The position numbers and the translations under genes are program-made. From assembly GCA_958430865.1 (NCBI GenBank), contig CAUDNR010004349.1:31839-54472 (forward strand): a DNA stretch of 22,634 nucleotides, read 5' to 3'. The notes under the pieces are model-generated. The model did no database searches. It was not told the origin of the DNA and saw only the letters and a list, made by a program, of their open reading frames with translations. This document shows positions 1 to 13,784 of the stretch, in pieces. The stretch is from Entrophospora sp. SA101 (lineage: Eukaryota > Glomeromycota > Glomeromycetes > Entrophosporales > Entrophosporaceae). How positions within the stretch are numbered: the stretch's first letter is position 1; the number at the start of each line of letters is the position of its first letter.

Positions 1-63
1 TAATTCTTTTGCTTGTTTAACACAATTATTCATTATAGTTTTACATTCTGGTGGTAAATAAAG

Positions 64-1003
64 GAAAATGAATATTTGGAAAGAATAAAGGAATGTGAGG
101 CGATCACTGAGTCTCAAACCGGCATGATTGACTCGATGGAAGGTTTATTAAAGGATCTTGTGGGCAAAATGGATCGCCTAAAAGATGAAAAGGCAAGGCG
201 TAAACTAAAACATCAGCATCGTCATTCTTCTTCTTTTTCCATAGATCATCATCATTCACATAAAAAGAGCCGTAATAGTATTAATAATTATAATAATAAT
301 AACAATTACAATAATAATAATTTTAATGATCATAAATTACATCGTCGTAATCAATCATCAATAAGTTCAATGCGTACACTCGTGAATAACAATAACGACG
401 ACGACGATGATGATGATGATTATATGAGTCAAGGTTTACTACCACAACGACCACAATCGACCCTAAGCAATTATTATTCACACGATGCAGCAAGTATACA
501 GCGATCAAAATCAAGCCTAAACAACCATTATACATACGATCCAGCAAAGGTATCGAATTTACAACGATCAAAATCAAGCCTAAACAACCATTATACATAC
601 GATTCAGCAGCGACATCAAATATACAACGAACAAAATCAAGCCTAAGCAATCATTATTTACACGAACCAACAAAGATGTCAAATGCACAACGATCAAAAT
701 CAAGCCTAAGCAATCATTCACTCGATCCAACAAACACATCAAATATGCAACGATCAAAATCAAGTTTAAGTAATCATTATGTTAATGATACAACTAAAAA
801 ATCAAGAACAAAATCAAGTTTAAGTAATATAAACACTAATATATTTGGCACCATAATGACAAGTTTGAAAAGATCTCAATCAAAAGAAAGTAATTGTAAT
901 TATAGCAATTATAGTTCATCGGATGAGTATAATCCATCTGAATTAATGCCAGCTCGTTGTATATCTCCACCTCGGGTATGGATTATTTTACATATAAATT
1001 ATG

Positions 1004-1040
<37 letters not shown>

Positions 1041-1591
1041 GATATTAATATTTATCGTATTTCATTATTCTAGTCAAGAAGACAGTCATATACAAATCCA
1101 ATATCATTATTCACAGATGAAGAACGCGTTAAACATCAATCTCGTTTTGGTATGTATATTTAATCAATCAATCAATCACTTAAATCATTTATTCATTCGG
1201 TCAAACTATAAATCAATTGTTCTAATTCTAATTTTTATCTCCCTTCTTCTTAATAAAGTTTTAGCAAAACGATGGGTCGAAGATGATGAAGTATCAGTGT
1301 GTCGACATGCGGACTGTAATACAAAATTTAGTTTTTGGAATAGAAAACATCATTGCAGAAGGTAATTGATAGTTAGTTAATTAGAAAGAGATAATATTTA
1401 TTTTTTATCAATAAAATTTTTTATTAATAATTTCCCTATAAATTTTAAACAATAGATGTGGTGATATCTTTTGTTATAAACATAGTAACTATTCAATGTT
1501 ACTGTTTGCTGATGGAAATGAGGATTGGGGTGGTGTATGGTCCAAAGTTTGTGAAGAATGTTATAAAGATAAAGATGATAAAAAACAATAA
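64..1591 (+). CDS. FYVE zinc-finger protein, 5' end missing (4 visible exons)
   Basis: FYVE fingers bind phosphatidylinositol 3-phosphate on endosomal or vacuolar membranes. The model reads 64-975, 1074-1149, 1265-1361 and 1456-1591, all GT-AG and phase-consistent; the first exon probably starts at an acceptor near 63 because an in-frame stop lies at 55, so upstream exons are outside the window. The first ~50 residues look helical or coiled. A long disordered segment follows, with His/Ser, poly-Asn and poly-Asp runs and a ~21-aa repeat. The FYVE domain is at the very C-terminus: a WVEDD (WxxD) motif, a CxxxxC pair, RKHHCRRCG (the R+HHC+xCG signature split by the last intron), then CYKH, and a final VCEEC pair. 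The sixth zinc position appears to be His instead of Cys. The protein ends 8 residues after the last Cys pair, in a KD-rich tail. I cannot name an orthologue. FYVE identity is secure; the exact 5' boundary is not. Confidence 0.88.
499..828 (+). repeat. In-frame tandem repeat within the FYVE gene, about 63-bp unit
   Basis: Six imperfect copies of a unit encoding (R/T)SKSSL(N/S)NHY plus a variable spacer start near 502, 565, 628, 691, 751 and 805. Spacing is 63, 63, 63, 60 and about 54 bp, so all steps keep the frame and encode 18-21 residues. The RxxS core resembles a basophilic kinase or 14-3-3-type site, which is inference only. Confidence 0.85.
1007..1036 (+). repeat. (TA)n microsatellite in a FYVE-gene intron
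   Basis: About 28 bp of alternating TA lies inside the intron 976-1073. It is a likely length-polymorphic marker; no coding role. Confidence 0.9.
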
Positions 1592-1913
1592 ATCATTTTT
1601 ATTTATTTTTACTTGATTTCCTTTTTTTTTTTTTTTTTTTTACCCACAAAAAAAAACACCCGTTTATATTTATTTATTTATGTAATTTTATGTATATTTA
1701 ATTGTATTATATACTATAGTGTTAAAAATTTTTTTGTTTAATTGTATTATAATAATAATAATAAATAATATATACATGGTGCAAACCAGATAAACTGCAA
1801 TATTAATGCATAAAATAGCTTTTATGAGTGTAATAATGATTTTTTAACTATCAAATAGCCCCATATAAGGTGGTCAATGCTTTTGCATTGATTAGGCAAG
1901 TAATTCTTTTAAT

Positions 1914-2351
1914 CTACGCACTGCTTTTCTTTGTAGATAAGATAAAGGGCACAATATGCATTTGTAATTCTAAGACATCATCTTGCAGGGATCTTTCATG
2001 TTCCGCAAATTCCCCGGAGTCCAATTTCTCCTTAACTTTCTTAATACATCTCACCTATTTCAGCTCATCGGATTGGCTTAATAATGATAACAATAACAAT
2101 ATGTGCACTCTGGATTTAAGAATCCCGAGAATTGACCAGTTGGACAACAACTTTTCCTTCTTTCCAACCATCAGGACATTTTTATGGTTACATTTTCCTG
2201 ATATTCTCCCGGGAATGGGCTTTAAGTCTTCTCTTTTACCAGGTTTGGTCTGCTCTTCTCGAACAAGTGACCAATCAATTATGGTCATAAATGTTCCATA
2301 TATGCGTGTAGATATGAGACATATGTTGAAGCGTGAAAGCTTCTTGTCCAT
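1914..2351 (-). pseudogene. Unidentified reading frame with one in-frame stop
   Basis: Reading leftward from an ATG at 2351, one frame stays open for 145 codons except for a single TAG at about 2055-2057, and it closes with TAG at 1914-1916. The first ~98 residues are basic and globular-looking, with IIDWSLVREEQTKPGKRED as a typical stretch, and end in an Asn/Leu-biased stretch. The part after the stop (KVKEKLDSGEFAEHERSLQD onward) looks helical and charged and is more protein-like than the opposite strand, whose overlapping frame is hydrophobic and low-complexity. The TAG is followed by GTGAGA, so a donor site there cannot be excluded. I do not recognise the family. It is either a recently broken gene or a fragment of a mobile-element protein. 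Confidence 0.4.
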
Positions 2352-2359
2352 TTAGAATA

Positions 2360-3175
2360 GATATGGATGTTAAAGCCTTTGGGGTGGGATTCTTCCTTTA
2401 TGTTGGTTGATTTTCTTTATTAATAAAAATTTTATACTTGCATCACTACTTCAAATAGAAATGATAAAATAAACCTTATAAGGGAGGAGAAAAAGAATAA
2501 TATGAATAAGAGCCAAGGAATCGGTGAAATAAACGATTCGATTTAAAAATTTTCCTTTCCAATTGTTTAAAGAATTTAAAGAATCGTTTCCAAAAAAATA
2601 AAATAAAGCTTAGGTGTAGATTCAGTAGAATAATCTTTTCCATACGAATCTAACATAGGAAAAACCCTCGACCAATTCTTTTAAAAAAAAACTCAAAATA
2701 AAGAACAAAATTCAGGTCCCTTGCATTTAGCATCCATTTTGAATTTTTGTAGTATCCTTTGAAAATCATCTCCCTTAAAGAGTTAAAAGGTCAAATTAAC
2801 TTCCTTTGGAAAGGATCAAACAATCGTAATATTTATTAAACAAATTATTAATAATAAAAATTAACGACGCGTAACTTACTACAATATGCATTGTCACTAA
2901 TGTAATAATGTTGTTTGATATTTTGAAATGTTGTTGCCATTAAAATGACGCAAACAAAAACACACAAAAAAAATTTTTTTTAATATCTCCTTTATTTCAT
3001 AAGTTGTTCCCAAGGAGCTAAACTTTTCTTCTACTGAATACAAATTCAGTTCCCACATACTCATTCACCACATTACTTATATTATTAATATCAATAACGT
3101 GATACATGATCGGGTAGATAAATTTTAGTGTATAATATAAATATTGATTGATTAAGTTACTTTGCAACAATAAAC
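2360..3175. other. AT-rich intergenic stretch, no gene seen
   Basis: I find no convincing coding segment, RNA gene or tandem array. The minus strand at 3000-3175 could hold further eroded Aip1-like sequence, but I could not match it to a blade of the protein. Confidence 0.5.
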
Positions 3176-3179
3176 CTAT

Positions 3180-4110
3180 AATTTTCCATCTTTATCAACG
3201 AAAATTTCATTTCTGGGTCCTCGTTTAAAAAAGCAGAGGAAAATAATAGATAATTAACATTTTAATAAAATAAAACTCTGTGATTGAAAAAAAACATTGT
3301 CTTTATGTTCTTTGTTTAAAGCGCTTTGATAAAAGCTACAAGTGCAGTGCCTTGGTAAAAGGAGACAATTGTGGGACATTGATAAAAAGCCACGTAGAAT
3401 ATGCTACTGCCATTTCTACCCATTTCCATTAAGGTAATCAAACACTACTTGACTAATTCTTGGTTGGTCATAATATTAATATTATGCGCTTAATTAATAA
3501 ATACAGATTATCATCAGATCCTGTGGCAGCATAGAAAGGTCTGTTTTGACGAATATTGATTACTTTTGTATGTCCAGTGATTCTCAAACAGAAGATCCAG
3601 TGTCAAACGAAAACACACGCCTACAACTTTTTTTATATTTAAATGGATTGTTATATATTCCTTGTTAAACAAATCATCAAGGGGATTTTTGATTACCATA
3701 ACCAACAGTAATAATCCTTTTACTTTGAGTTCCGAGCTAGATCGTTAATCCTTCCTAAAATTACTTTTACCTCATTTTTTTAAAATCTGTTCAGGTTGAG
3801 TTGTATCCCATATTCTAACATTCCCATGAACATATATGTATATGAATATGTTAAAACAGTTATCATTACCATATTTACACTGATATTTCATGTATTTTGT
3901 TTATCGTATTTATTTACCACCAGACGCTCGCTATATAACCACTAGGCGAATAATGAGCTACAAAATGTTGTGTATATTTCATTAGCAATGGCCGAGTTCT
4001 AAAATTTTGCTGTTATTATATGCATTTTTAATAAAAGATTGATACCAACGGCTAAATTCCCAATGATAATATAAAGTTTTCTCGGAACCAAATTGTCTTC
4101 CTTAGATGGT
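3180..4110 (-). pseudogene. Eroded Aip1/WDR1-like (actin-interacting protein 1) relic
   Basis: Aip1 is a two-propeller WD40 protein that helps cofilin disassemble actin filaments. Four protein-level matches occur on the minus strand in the order expected from its N-terminal propeller. They are: about 3919-3996, KYTQHFVAHYSPSGYIAS (family pattern YTEH..VARYSPSGYYIASGD); about 3505-3586, GHTKVINIRQNRPFYAATGS followed by DDN; about 3318-3380, TIVSFYQGTALVAFIKAL (family pattern TVVFYQGPPFKF); and about 3180-3230, NEIFVDKDGKL (pattern KIFLYDGKTGE). Weaker similarity to the family N-terminus precedes these at 4040-4110. The pieces lie in different frames separated by stops, and no intact exon chain can be built, so this is a decayed gene. 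The family assignment rests on remembered consensus, not a search. No intact Aip1 copy is visible here. Confidence 0.6.
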
Positions 4111-4179
4111 ATCAGGTAATACTTTCAAAAGTAATTAATATTAATAAATTAATTATCATATCATCTTTATTATAATTAA

Positions 4180-4192
4180 ACTAGAGTGACGA
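4180..4192 (+). repeat. Copy of the ACTAGAGTGACGA motif
   Basis: The same 13 bp recur at 18464-18476. A one-mismatch copy lies inverted at 18941-18953. Each is followed within 30 bp by a sequence related to CACCATT(C/G). It may be the end of a small dispersed element. Confidence 0.4.
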
Positions 4193-4354
4193 GTTACCAC
4201 CACCATTGAAAAGATTTTCTTTTATGAAACAACTGGTATTAGTATAGATTTTTTATAAAGAAATCTTGCGCACGCATTTTATTTTTTTGTTGTTTTACAA
4301 AAAATTATATAAAAAATATGAATAGAATTCATATTCATTATTTTTTTTGATTGT

Positions 4355-5251
4355 TCATGTAATAATTTTTTCTATTATTAGATGTTTTATTGGTGTCTTT
4401 TCTTTTATAAATTTTTTTTTTGGCCCATTTGTAGTAGCAACAGTGGCATCATCATCACCACCACCATCATTATTTTCCTTGGTTTTAACAATAATAATAT
4501 CAATTTTATTATCATCATCTTTCATTATTATCAAAATTTCCTCATTATTAAGATTAATAATTTCTTTATTAATTATTTTTGAAATTGATTTTCTGTTGTT
4601 TTCTCCTGGGGCATTCCAATTATAGAGTGTTGTTGATGATTGTGTTAAAGAAGATCAATATCCAATTCGCCACAAAAAGTAACAAATTATTTGTTTTATT
4701 AGACATCTTTGATCAATGTTTAAATATCTACAATTAATTTGATATCCTTTATCCTCGGCACCTTTTATCCACTCTTTGACTTTTATCTCTATATATTTTT
4801 AATTTTTGACATCATATCAGTCATGTAGATATTTAAAGCACCTAGATGTAAAATTTTAGTTTGCTTTGCTGAGACAAGGCATTCAATAATATATAATCTA
4901 ATCATAAAAGTTTTACCTTTATTTCATTTGTTTTAGAAAAATGACTTTCCCAGATATTTCATAATTGCACTTTCCACTAACTTATCTACAAATAAGGTAT
5001 CTGTGAATTTTTATTAAAAAGATGTCATTTTGTTATTGTTATTTTTTTCCACTCTTTTAACGGCCTTAGCTTCAAATAACTGTGGAATTATTTGTTTCTT
5101 TGGTGTTAATGATTGAATCAATCACACGAATAGTAGTCAATTTAAATGGCAGTGTCTTTAAGAATGTATTTGAAATAATGTTATTAAATGTATAAAAATT
5201 TAATATTGCAAAATTGTTTTGATACATAAATCTCAATCCAAAATCAATCAT
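4355..5251 (-). pseudogene. Broken coding locus of unknown function (three segments)
   Basis: Three protein-like minus-strand segments lie in order. First, 5251-5072 is an ATG-to-TGA frame of 59 codons, starting MIDFGLRFMYQNNFAILNFY and containing LPFKLTTIRVIDSI. Second, an overlapping segment in another frame at about 5113-5014 contains PKKQIIPQLFEAKAVKRVEK. Third, 4783-4355 is a frame interrupted once by TGA near 4663. Before that stop it reads KVKEWIKGAEDKGYQINCRY; after it come LYNWNAPGENN and an Asp/Asn/Gly-rich acidic tail. The shift between the first two segments and the internal stop suggest one gene that decayed by small lesions. A multi-exon gene is possible, but I found no clean splice chain. 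The plus-strand frame over 4347-4625 is hydrophobic and looks like the complement of the acidic tail. Family unknown. Confidence 0.35.
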
Positions 5252-5289
5252 ATTTATATACTTTAAAAATTTCTTTGTTTATTTCTTTG

Positions 5290-6288
5290 ATAAAAAATAA
5301 ATTTATAAATTCAAATAGATTGGATTTTTAAAGAAAACAACAAAAATCAATCTGGTGCAACATTCAGGATTTTTTTGATTTTTTTCATAAAGTTGGTTGC
5401 GTTGTGATAAATACTCATAATGTAATCATACCAGGAAGGGAAGAGAGAAGTCAACATGGCATGTTGATGTTGAGGAGATGTTGAAAATCAACTTTGATTT
5501 TTGGGGAAGGAATTTTCTATTTTTGAGAAATGTTAAATTGACTTGCAGATCAATGAATGTATTTATTTCTTTCGAAGGCTATAAAACCTTTCTACTTTCA
5601 ATGACACCTGATAGCCTTCCGTATTTTCTCTTGCTAGTCTTTTAACTTTGCTTGATTTTTTCTGCCATCTTTTCCCGTGTTAAAACTAACATGAATTTAA
5701 TCATTATTTACAAGAATAAGAAAAAAATTTTTTTTTTTTGGTCAAAATGTATTATTATCTATTATACCGAGATAAATCGTTAAGAACTATTACTAATGAA
5801 GAGAGACTTAACAAACAATTACTTTTTCAACCAATTATCTTAATATTAACAAACAATAAACAATTGCTTTTTCAATCAATTATCTTAATATTAACAAATA
5901 AAGAACTATTACTTTTCCGGTTAATTAATGGTGATGTGGCTCATATCAACCAATACAAACCTTGTTATAATTGGTTGTGCACCTGAAATGATTTGTAATA
6001 ATAAAATGTTGAATTTACACAGCTTTAATTTTCATTGAGGATTTCCATACCTGACTCTTGGCTTTGTTTACATCAATATATCAATATAATCCGCGTGTGA
6101 CGTAGATCCCATATTGTTATGGAACCCAAAGCAAGTAAGGTCTTAGAACTATATATTTAGAAATTTATTATTGGGAAAATTGGGAAAATTTTTGCGTCGC
6201 AAAATTGGAATAAAATTTTTCTTTAGGCAAATTTTTTAAGTATTTTTTTCTCTAAAAATAAAAAATTAATTAGTCTCCTCTTTCAATA
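5290..6288. other. Intergenic region with short repeat; upstream region of the PAP2 gene
   Basis: No intact gene is seen. Minus-strand fragments around 5340-5540 (for example YLSQRNQLYEKNQKNPE) may extend the decayed locus to the left. An 82-codon plus-strand frame at 5738-5986 starts from TTG and is mostly a translated repeat, so I do not call it a gene. The last ~200 bp before 6289 should hold the PAP2 promoter; no defined element was recognised. Confidence 0.45.
5816..5935 (+). repeat. 45-bp direct repeat, about 2.5 copies
   Basis: Units starting at 5816 and 5861 share a core of CAATTRCTTTTTCAAYCAAT followed by TATCTTAATATTAACAAA. A diverged third copy follows from about 5906 (CTATTACTTTTCCGGTTAAT). 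The unit is a multiple of three, which keeps a short frame open by chance. Confidence 0.75.
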
Positions 6289-7643
6289 ATGGCCCCCCAT
6301 TCTAAAATAGTTTTAGTCAAAGCTTATGCATTAGAGTAAGTTCACATTCATATTTTTTTTAATATAATTGAAATATAAACTCACTAATTTATGATATGTA
6401 GCTGGATCATGTGTGTTATATTTGGACTTGGATTCCTTGGAATAACTAGGATAGAGCCTTATCATCGATTATTTTCATTGGAGGATAAATCAATTCAATA
6501 TACATATGCTGTGAAAGAAACAGTTCCAATGTGGTTGGCAGCTGTTAGTAAATAAATAAAAAGTTCTCTTATATTTCAAAAATTAATTAATTAACTAATT
6601 TTAGAACAAAATATTAATGTGTATAATATAGGTAATTGTTGTATTAGGACCATTAGTTGTCATGACAATTACGGCTTTAGCAATTAAGAGAAGCACGCAT
6701 GATTGGCATCATTCTTGTCTAGGTCTTTTCTTATCTCTGACATTAACTCTTATTGTTACCGAAATTTTCAAAGTATGTTAATAATTTAAAATCATCCAAC
6801 CTTTTCAAAATAATAAAGTAATAAATTTTATTTTATTTATTTATAGAATACATCGGGTAGGCCTCGACCTGATCTCATAGATAGATGTCAACCAGTACCG
6901 GGCTCGGTTGATTCTCCTGTATATGGTTTAAGTAATTCTTCAATATGTACTCAGACTGATGAAGCAATTATGAGAGATGGTTTTAAAAGTTTAGTATCTG
7001 GACATGCATCCAGTAAGTATGATAGATTAACATACTCATATATTCATATACTCAAATGCTTGTATTTTAAATATTCATACGTTCATATCATGTTTATTTG
7101 AAAATAGCTTCATTTGCTGGTATGGGTTATCTTAGCTTGTATCTTGCTGGAAAATTACATGTTTTTGATAGAATGGGCTACACATACAAAGGGTTTGTTG
7201 TGGTTACTCCTTTGGTCATTGCTATGCTTATTTGTATTTCAAGGACTCAAGACTATCGTCATCATTGGCAAGATGTGCTTGCAGGAAGTATTCTTGGTAA
7301 CAGAATTATTTAATTAATTAGATTTATTTTATTAGAAAAAAAAGAATTTAACAAAAAAAAATTTTTCATTTTAATTTAAGGTATCGTATTATCAATATTT
7401 TCCTATTATCAATACTACCCCAGCCTTCACTCACCAGCCTGTGATAAGCCATACTCTGTCAGATTAAAGAAACAAAGGCGTTATCATAATGCAGAATTTG
7501 TATTTTCAGATGGTTCTAATTTCAAAGTAGAAGTTACCAGGGAAGATGGCACTATCGTCCATTCGGATAATAATGCTGTTTTGAATGATGCAGGTTTTGT
7601 GGAGGACCTTAGTAAAAGTTCTATTGGATCTGGAAATGTTTAA
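6289..7643 (+). CDS. PAP2-family lipid phosphate phosphatase (Dpp1/Lpp1-like)
   Basis: This integral membrane enzyme removes phosphate from phosphatidate, diacylglycerol pyrophosphate or related lipids. Six exons join cleanly: 6289-6335, 6402-6543, 6632-6772, 6847-7012, 7108-7296 and 7381-7643, giving 315 aa. All introns are GT-AG and 66-95 bp. The ATG at 6289 opens a short cytosolic N-terminus ahead of the first hydrophobic segment (WIMCVIFGLGFLGI). The three PAP2 signature blocks are present in order: KNTSGRPRPD (K-x6-RP), SGHAS (normally PSGH; here the preceding residue is Val), and SRTQDYRHHWQDVLAG (SR-x5-H-x3-D). Hydrophobic segments between them fit the usual six-helix fold. The last exon encodes a polar cytosolic tail of about 85 residues. 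Length, exon phases and catalytic residues all argue for an intact functional gene. Substrate preference cannot be read from sequence. Confidence 0.95.
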
Positions 7644-8835
7644 AAATGTTTTTGTTTTCTAATAAATTAATTCTTTCAATGTTTAATTTTTAACATATGT
7701 ATTTAATTATAATATTTACAACAAAGTGTGCATTTAGAGTCAATTAGTGAATAAAATAATATCTTCCATTTCCATATTAAGCTTAAAAAGAAAACTTTTT
7801 ATTAGCCTCAATCCAACACCTTTCATTGGGTAATTTACATTAAAACCGTTTTCTTGAAAATCGGGTTGAATTCATATTATTATAGTAATACGTGTTTCAT
7901 TTCAATACAACTTGAAATAAGACACGTGCTGTCTGAATTCAACAAGTACTTTATTTAATCTTATACCTTGCCACAAAAATAAGTTAATTTTATCAATAAT
8001 TATATTCAGCCTGACATTAAAAATGTATATCTTTATCAAACGAAATCTTATCAATCATACAATACAACTTTTGATTTATTATTATTGAAGTTCAATCTGA
8101 TGATGCTTTTTTTACCAATAACTCTTCTCCGTACCCATCTTCAATAAAGTAACTCCAAACATCAATTTCTTCCATATTCAAATAATCTCATATAGTGGCC
8201 ATCTTTATGATCTCATACTTATGTTCTTTGATCAAATAACTTGTAAATCTTCGTTAAAAAATAGCTCATTGCAAATCCAGAGATCATAAAACTGATATAT
8301 ATAATATGCTAATAAAAAATTTACTTGAATATATTTCAAATATGTAAAGGAGAAACATTTTCTTTTCAAAAATAATCACTCCAATATGAAGATCTAGCTC
8401 TTAATATAAATAATATGTGCGCTTTAAGTACCCAACTTTTATTTCCACATTGATATTTAACATTTCATTAACTGCTACTTGAGTTTACAAATTCGTTGAA
8501 TAATTAAAGTTAACAACTTTTCTTGATTGTTAATATAAATTATTATAACATTTTCACAATATGGCACGCCATCAAATGCTGCGTCACGCTGCCAAATCCA
8601 AATCCCAAAATAGCAATGATACTCTGGTGTCACGGTATTATAAAATCACGTGACTTAATATCGTATTCGTTCGTTATACATATTAATTTCGTGCATGCAA
8701 CTTCAAAATCCAAAAAAGGTTATCGAAAATACTAATTCAATAATTACGATAAGCATTACATTTTACCAAGAAAAAAATTTTTTGAACAAAAAAAAAAATA
8801 GGCTACACCGATTTTATTTGTTTGCTTTCTTACGC
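7644..8835. other. Intergenic region, no gene; one E-box palindrome
   Basis: Nothing protein-like stands out on either strand. The 8560-8720 stretch is less AT-rich than its surroundings and contains TCACGTGA near 8645-8652, an E-box-type palindrome, plus GGCACGCC near 8562. It looks like a promoter fragment, but no gene now begins beside it. The inverted DLD copy ends pointing toward it. Confidence 0.5.
8645..8652. promoter_or_regulatory. TCACGTGA palindrome (E-box-like)
   Basis: A perfect 8-bp palindrome of the type bound by bHLH factors in fungi. Function here is inference: no start codon of a real gene lies close by. Confidence 0.3.
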
Positions 8836-13422
<4,587 letters not shown>

Positions 13423-13784
13423 ACATTCTTTTTATATTTTTTTCTATATAACAAATAATAAATAGAAAATTACAAATTTAGTATTGATCGCTACAATTTA
13501 AATCTTCTAAAAAAAATTTTCAACACAAATAATGATCAATTATAATAAAATAATAATAATTGAAATAATTCATGAAATAAAGATCCGCACCTTTTGAGAA
13601 AAAAAGAGCGATCTTGAATTTATGATAGTTTTTTGCAGAAGGTTATATATAGAGAAAATTGCCCTTTTAACTGTTTTATTTATTACGAATAATTTATATA
13701 AAATAAAGATTGAAATATAATGGAAAGGAAAATTGTTGTGAAGTAAAAAAAATATCAATTTTTCTTTACTTCTTATTATTTTTA

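Noticed and set aside
323..763. 146-codon minus-strand frame over the FYVE gene
   Set aside because: It is the complement of the in-frame Ser/Asn repeat; hydrophobic repetitive translation, no family features.
1870..2355. 161-codon plus-strand frame
   Set aside because: The minus strand of the same stretch looks more protein-like; this frame is the hydrophobic shadow of it.
4347..4625. 92-codon plus-strand hydrophobic frame (possible membrane protein)
   Set aside because: It is the complement of an Asp/Asn/Gly-rich minus-strand coding relic; Ile/Leu/Ser bias follows from that.
5738..5986. 82-codon plus-strand frame
   Set aside because: Begins with TTG and consists mostly of a translated 45-bp direct repeat; no independent support.
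13570..13758. 62-codon minus-strand frame in the convergent gap
   Set aside because: Low-complexity Ile/Phe-rich translation of AT-rich DNA, no features.
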